Assembly (NCBI RefSeq): GCF_000721495.1 | Contig: NZ_JOHY01000002.1 | Location: forward strand, 364,587 to 428,586 | Origin: Streptomyces sp. NRRL F-5123 | GTDB lineage: Bacteria; Actinomycetota; Actinomycetes; Streptomycetales; Streptomycetaceae | Length of the DNA stretch: 64,000 nt | Reading direction: 5' to 3' | Part shown: piece by piece, positions 60,964-64,000 of the stretch | Layout: each line of letters opens with the position of its first letter | Numbering within the stretch: position 1 is the stretch's first letter | The notes under the pieces: model-generated | The model's input: the letters and a program-made list of their open reading frames with translations, nothing else | What the model was told of the DNA's origin: nothing | The model's database searches: none | Translations under genes and position numbers: made by a program

Positions 60964-63900
60964 ATGGCATGGCGGGACAGGCTGCACCGCCGGCCCGCGA
61001 GTGGCTCCGCCGGGTCCGCGGGCGGCTCCGCCGCGTCAGCGGGTGCGGGTGGCACTGCCGTGCCGGGTGCGGGCACCGCTGCCGCGGGGGGTACGGGCGG
61101 CTCCGGCGCCGGGCGTCGAGGCGGGCGGGCGGGGCGTTCCGCGGGTGCGGGCTCTGCCGGTGGGCGGGGCGCTTCCGCGCGTGGTACGGCTGCCGCCGGG
61201 GACGGTGGCGGGCGGGACGGCGGCGGATCCCCTGGTGCGGGCGGAAACGGATCCCCTGGTGTGGGCGGAAGCGGCTCCGCCGGTGGGGGTCCTGCTGCGG
61301 GCCGTTCCATGCCGGCCGGGTGGGACGGAGGGTGGCGGCGGACGTCGCCGCCCGAACTGACCGTTGCCCGCTCCGCGTTGGGCGTGAGCGACGGGCTGGT
61401 CTTCCGGGGGCGCCTCGCGTCGTGGCAGAACCCGATGTTCGACAACGGCCTCGGCCATGCGGTGTCGCCGGGCGCGCCCGCGGGTGTGGCCCGCGGTGTC
61501 GCGCGCCCGCCGTCCGGACGGCCCGCGCCCTCCTCCCCCGCCGGGCGCGGGGGTCCGCTGCTGCTCAGCGCGGTGCCGGACCGTACGCAGGGCGGTGCGC
61601 CGGCTCGCGGGGGCGCCGCGGGCGGCTCGGGCTCGGGCGGCGCTGCGGGGGCCGCTGCGGGCGGCGGTTCGGGTGCGTCGCGGGCGGCCGGGCGCACAGG
61701 ATCCACGGCGGGCGGCTCGCCCTCGGCGGGCGCCGCCGCCTCGCGACCTCTCGCGCACGCGGCCGACTCCCCCGCGGTGCTTGCCGGTTCGGGTCCGGCG
61801 GTGCAGCGGGCCGCCGCTGCTTCCGGTGCCTCCGCCGCTTCCGCTGCCGCGGTGCCGATACCGCTCGTGCGGCGGATCGCCGTGGTGCCGGGTACGGGCG
61901 AGGCTCCGCCCGCTGCGGGCGGCCGTGACTCCGCCGGGGACGTCCCGGTCGTGCGGCCCCGCCCGGTGGGACCCTCACCGGTCGTCGCGCGCCGCCCGGC
62001 CCGTCCGGCGGTACGGCGGCTGAGCGCGCTGCGTCCGCCGCCCGCGGCTTCGGTGCAGCGCGCGGAAGAGGCTTCCGGAGCCCCGTCCGTACCGGCGCTG
62101 GGCGGCCGGGAACCGCTGGGCGCGCCTGCGGGCGGGGCGCAGCAGGGGGCGGCTTCGCCGGGCTCCGCGACCGCGGCCGCCGGTGCGATGCCGGTGGTGC
62201 AGCGGCCGGAGGGGGCTCCCGACGGTTCGGGCTCCGGGCCGCACGCCGGGGCACCGGGGGCGGGCGGTGCGCAGGGCGGCGCGGGCGGCGGATCGAGGCC
62301 GGGCGGTTCGTCCGGTTCCGCCTCCGGCGCCGGTGGCGGTGGTGCGGGCGGTGCCGCGTCCGTGCAGCGGGCGGTGCCGCCGCTCGGGGGACGTGACCCG
62401 CTGACCGGGTCGCCGGACACGGCGGCGCCGGTGGCGCCCGCGTCCGGGGCCGGGCTTGCGACCGCCGGGGGACTGCCCGTCGTCCAGCGTGCGGAAGGCG
62501 CGTCGGACGGCGGAGTTTCACGCGCGGAGGGTCGGTCCGGTACGGCCGCGGGCGCGCAGGGCGGCGGTGCCTCCGGCGCGGTCCCGCACGCCGCGGGTGG
62601 CGGCTCCGGGCCGCACGCCGGGAGCGGTGGCGGGCGGCAAGGAGCCCCGGGGGCGGGGTCGCAGGCCGGTGGAGCATCCGGTCCGGTACCGGGTGCGGGC
62701 GGTGGCGCGTACGGCGCCGCGTCCTCCGGGGGTACGACGTCGGGCGGCGCCGGGCAGCGGGCCGTGCCGCCGCTGGGCGGACGCGCCCCGCTCGGGCCTC
62801 CCATGGCCCAACTCCCCGACACGGCACGGCCGGCGGCCTCCGCCTCCGGCGGTGGGATGCCCGTCGTCCAGCGGGCGGAGGCAGCTCCCGGCGACGGGAG
62901 TGCGGCGGTGCCGCCCGGCGGGCGTCCGGCGGGTGGCGGGTCCGGTACGGCATCCGGCGGTGACGCGCGGGACGGCCGGGCGTCCGGTTCCGCGGGCGGC
63001 GGCACGCCGGGCGGCCGGCCCGGTACCGAGTCCCCCGCCGGCGGCGCGTCCGGCAAGGCGCCGGGTGCGGGCAGCCCGGGCGCCCCGGGTGGCCGGTCCG
63101 CCTCCTCGGCAGGCGCGGACGCGGTCCACGGCGGGCCTGTGCAGCGGGCGGTGCCGCCACTCGGCAGCCGGATCCCGCTGGGTGAACTGCCCGACGTGGG
63201 GGCGCCGGTGGCGCCCGCGTCAGGGGGCGCGCCCGCGACCGCCGGGGGACTGCCGGTCGTGCAGCGTGCGGAGGGCGCCGCGGACGGCACGGGCCCGCGC
63301 AGCGGTGACGCGACCGGCGGCCGTGGCCAGGCGGCGGCCGGGAGCGGTTCGGGGGCGCAGCCGGGGACGGCCTCGCCCGGTGGCCGGGGTCCGGCAGGGA
63401 GCGCGCCCGGTGACGGCGCGGTGCAGCGGGCGGTGCCGCCGCTCGGCGGGCGGAGTCCGCTCGGGGCGCCGATGACGCAACTTCCGGACAGCGCGGGGCC
63501 GGTGGGTTCTGCCGGAGCGCCCGGGGGACTGCCGGTCGTGCAGCGTGCGGAGGGCGCCGCGGACGGCACGGCCCCGGCAGGCGGCGGGTCCGGCGCGTCC
63601 GGGACGGGGCCGCGCGGCGGTGACGCGAGCGGTGGCCGTGGCCAGGCCGCGCCCGGTGACGGCGCGGTGCAGCGGGCGGTGCCGCCGCTCGGCGGGCGCA
63701 GCCCGCTCGGCGCTCCCATGACCCAACTCCCGGACAGTGCAAGGTCGGTGACCTCCACCCCGGGCGGCGGGATGCCCGTCGTCCAGCGGGCGGACGGCAC
63801 GTCCGAGGCCACCCCGGCGGCCCCCGCCGCGCCGCGCAACCGCAGTGGTCTGGGCGCCCCCCTCCCCGCCATGCCCGCGAGCGCGGAGGTCCCCGGCGCG

Positions 63901-64000
63901 CCCCGTACCGTCCAGCGGGCCCCGGCCACCCCCGTGCTCGGCCCGAACGACCTGCGGCCTGTCTCTTATACACATCTGACGCTGCCGACGACCCCTTACG
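60964..64000 (+). CDS. Very long repeat-rich CIS-locus protein, runs off the window (last 42 bases artefactual)
   Basis: ATG 60964 opens a frame with no stop to the window end, giving about 998 genuine residues up to 63958. It starts MAWRDRLHRRPASGSAGSAG. After about 115 Gly/Ala/Ser-rich residues it has a folded-looking patch, PAGWDGGWRRTSPPELTVAR and SDGLVFRGRLASWQNPMFDN. A long disordered region follows, built on modules with VVQRAEGA and VQRAVPPLGGRxPLGxPMxQLPD, at least five partial copies. VQR-rich linkers are typical of proteins carrying the eCIS-associated DUF4157 domain, which would lie downstream if present. Codons from about 63958 translate adapter DNA (ending SYTHLTLPTT) and are not part of the protein. 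Confidence 0.7.
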   Translation, partial: MAWRDRLHRRPASGSAGSAGGSAASAGAGGTAVPGAGTAAAGGTGGSGAGRRGGRAGRSAGAGSAGGRGASARGTAAAGDGGGRDGGGSPGAGGNGSPGVGGSGSAGGGPAAGRSMPAGWDGGWRRTSPPELTVARSALGVSDGLVFRGRLASWQNPMFDNGLGHAVSPGAPAGVARGVARPPSGRPAPSSPAGRGGPLLLSAVPDRTQGGAPARGGAAGGSGSGGAAGAAAGGGSGASRAAGRTGSTAGGSPSAGAAASRPLAHAADSPAVLAGSGPAVQRAAAASGASAASAAAVPIPLVRRIAVVPGTGEAPPAAGGRDSAGDVPVVRPRPVGPSPVVARRPARPAVRRLSALRPPPAASVQRAEEASGAPSVPALGGREPLGAPAGGAQQGAASPGSATAAAGAMPVVQRPEGAPDGSGSGPHAGAPGAGGAQGGAGGGSRPGGSSGSASGAGGGGAGGAASVQRAVPPLGGRDPLTGSPDTAAPVAPASGAGLATAGGLPVVQRAEGASDGGVSRAEGRSGTAAGAQGGGASGAVPHAAGGGSGPHAGSGGGRQGAPGAGSQAGGASGPVPGAGGGAYGAASSGGTTSGGAGQRAVPPLGGRAPLGPPMAQLPDTARPAASASGGGMPVVQRAEAAPGDGSAAVPPGGRPAGGGSGTASGGDARDGRASGSAGGGTPGGRPGTESPAGGASGKAPGAGSPGAPGGRSASSAGADAVHGGPVQRAVPPLGSRIPLGELPDVGAPVAPASGGAPATAGGLPVVQRAEGAADGTGPRSGDATGGRGQAAAGSGSGAQPGTASPGGRGPAGSAPGDGAVQRAVPPLGGRSPLGAPMTQLPDSAGPVGSAGAPGGLPVVQRAEGAADGTAPAGGGSGASGTGPRGGDASGGRGQAAPGDGAVQRAVPPLGGRSPLGAPMTQLPDSARSVTSTPGGGMPVVQRADGTSEATPAAPAAPRNRSGLGAPLPAMPASAEVPGAPRTVQRAPATPVLGPNDLRPVSYTHLTLPTTPY
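63243..63698 (+). repeat. Near-identical coding repeats at the contig edge
   Basis: Two exact 50-base segments occur twice inside the repeat-rich gene: one starting CGGGGGACTGCCGGTCGTGC at 63243-63292 and 63522-63571, the other starting GCGCCCGGTGACGGCGCGGT at 63403-63452 and 63649-63698. They encode the VVQRAEGAADGT and VQRAVPPLGGR units. Such repeats break short-read assemblies, in line with the adapter right after them. Confidence 0.85.
63959..63991 (+). other. Illumina Nextera transposase adapter sequence (assembly artefact)
   Basis: The 33 bases beginning CTGTCTCTTATACACATCTG and ending CCGACGA match the Nextera mosaic end plus read-through adapter. The nine bases after it (CCCCTTACG) fit an index plus the first base of the flow-cell primer complement, but I cannot identify the index. 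Everything from 63959 onward is not genomic. Confidence 0.97.

Noticed and set aside
63243..63698. Repeats considered as an insertion sequence or duplicated gene
   Set aside because: They are in-frame modules of one coding sequence; no transposase or terminal inverted repeats are seen.
60696..63975. Long reverse-strand open frames, two of which begin inside the adapter
   Set aside because: They are shadows of the repeat-rich gene, and their MYKRQ or MCIRD starts are encoded by the Nextera adapter.

Overview
The window is very GC-rich actinobacterial DNA, with frequent GTG and some TTG starts, stop/start overlaps inside operons, mycothiol-type enzymes, a Bpa proteasome activator and DUF5819, DUF6457, DUF6458 and DUF6760 proteins. 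Together these point to Streptomyces or a close Streptomycetaceae relative. Positions 1 to about 44,200 look like conserved chromosomal backbone; from memory, the order of the two branched-chain dehydrogenase clusters, two Ser/Thr kinases, GntR-MFS pair and hydroxyacyl-CoA dehydrogenase resembles the SCO3811-SCO3840 region of S. coelicolor.

Left part (1-8.8 kb): phenylacetate catabolism. It holds paaA (partial at the window edge), paaN, paaH and a TetR regulator that is probably PaaR. Between them sit a DUF5819/HTTM membrane pair and a TrmH-type RNA methyltransferase. Three similar operators of form ACCGA-N4-TCGGT lie in front of paaA, between paaN and paaH, and in front of the first bkd operon.

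8.3-29 kb: two paralogous three-gene branched-chain 2-oxoacid dehydrogenase operons (9.0-12.6 kb with a divergent Lrp-family regulator; 25.4-29.0 kb). These normally supply branched acyl-CoA starters. Between them lie molybdenum cofactor genes (mobA-like, moeA), a K+ channel with RCK domain, a quinone oxidoreductase, a Pro-rich secreted protein, Bpa, two divergent membrane Ser/Thr kinases, a phosphotransferase and an orphan response regulator.

29-44.2 kb: mixed housekeeping genes: GNAT, a GntR-MFS operon with a strong operator over its start codon, maleylpyruvate isomerase-like protein, carbon-nitrogen hydrolase, thioredoxin-NHL protein, secreted propeller protein, M18 aminopeptidase, Uma2, acyl-CoA dehydrogenase, SseB and pirin. 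Several strong intrinsic-terminator hairpins separate convergent genes.

44.3-48.7 kb: a small accessory region with a PIN / HTH-ImmA-IrrE pair that looks like a toxin-antitoxin or defence module, a frameshifted DUF5753 regulator remnant, and small secreted and membrane proteins of unknown role.

48.7-64 kb: the start of a Streptomyces contractile injection system (CIS) locus. It has a divergent single-span membrane protein with Ig-like domains, a LuxR regulator with a degenerate receiver, a large secreted PD40 propeller protein translationally coupled to a DUF4255 protein, an AAA+ ATPase, sheath, tube, an assembly-chaperone-like protein, a DUF6760 protein and a very long repeat-rich protein. 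That last gene runs into Illumina Nextera adapter sequence at 63,959-63,991, so the final 42 bases are an assembly artefact and the true gene end is unknown. Baseplate, spike, tail terminator and most other CIS parts would lie beyond.
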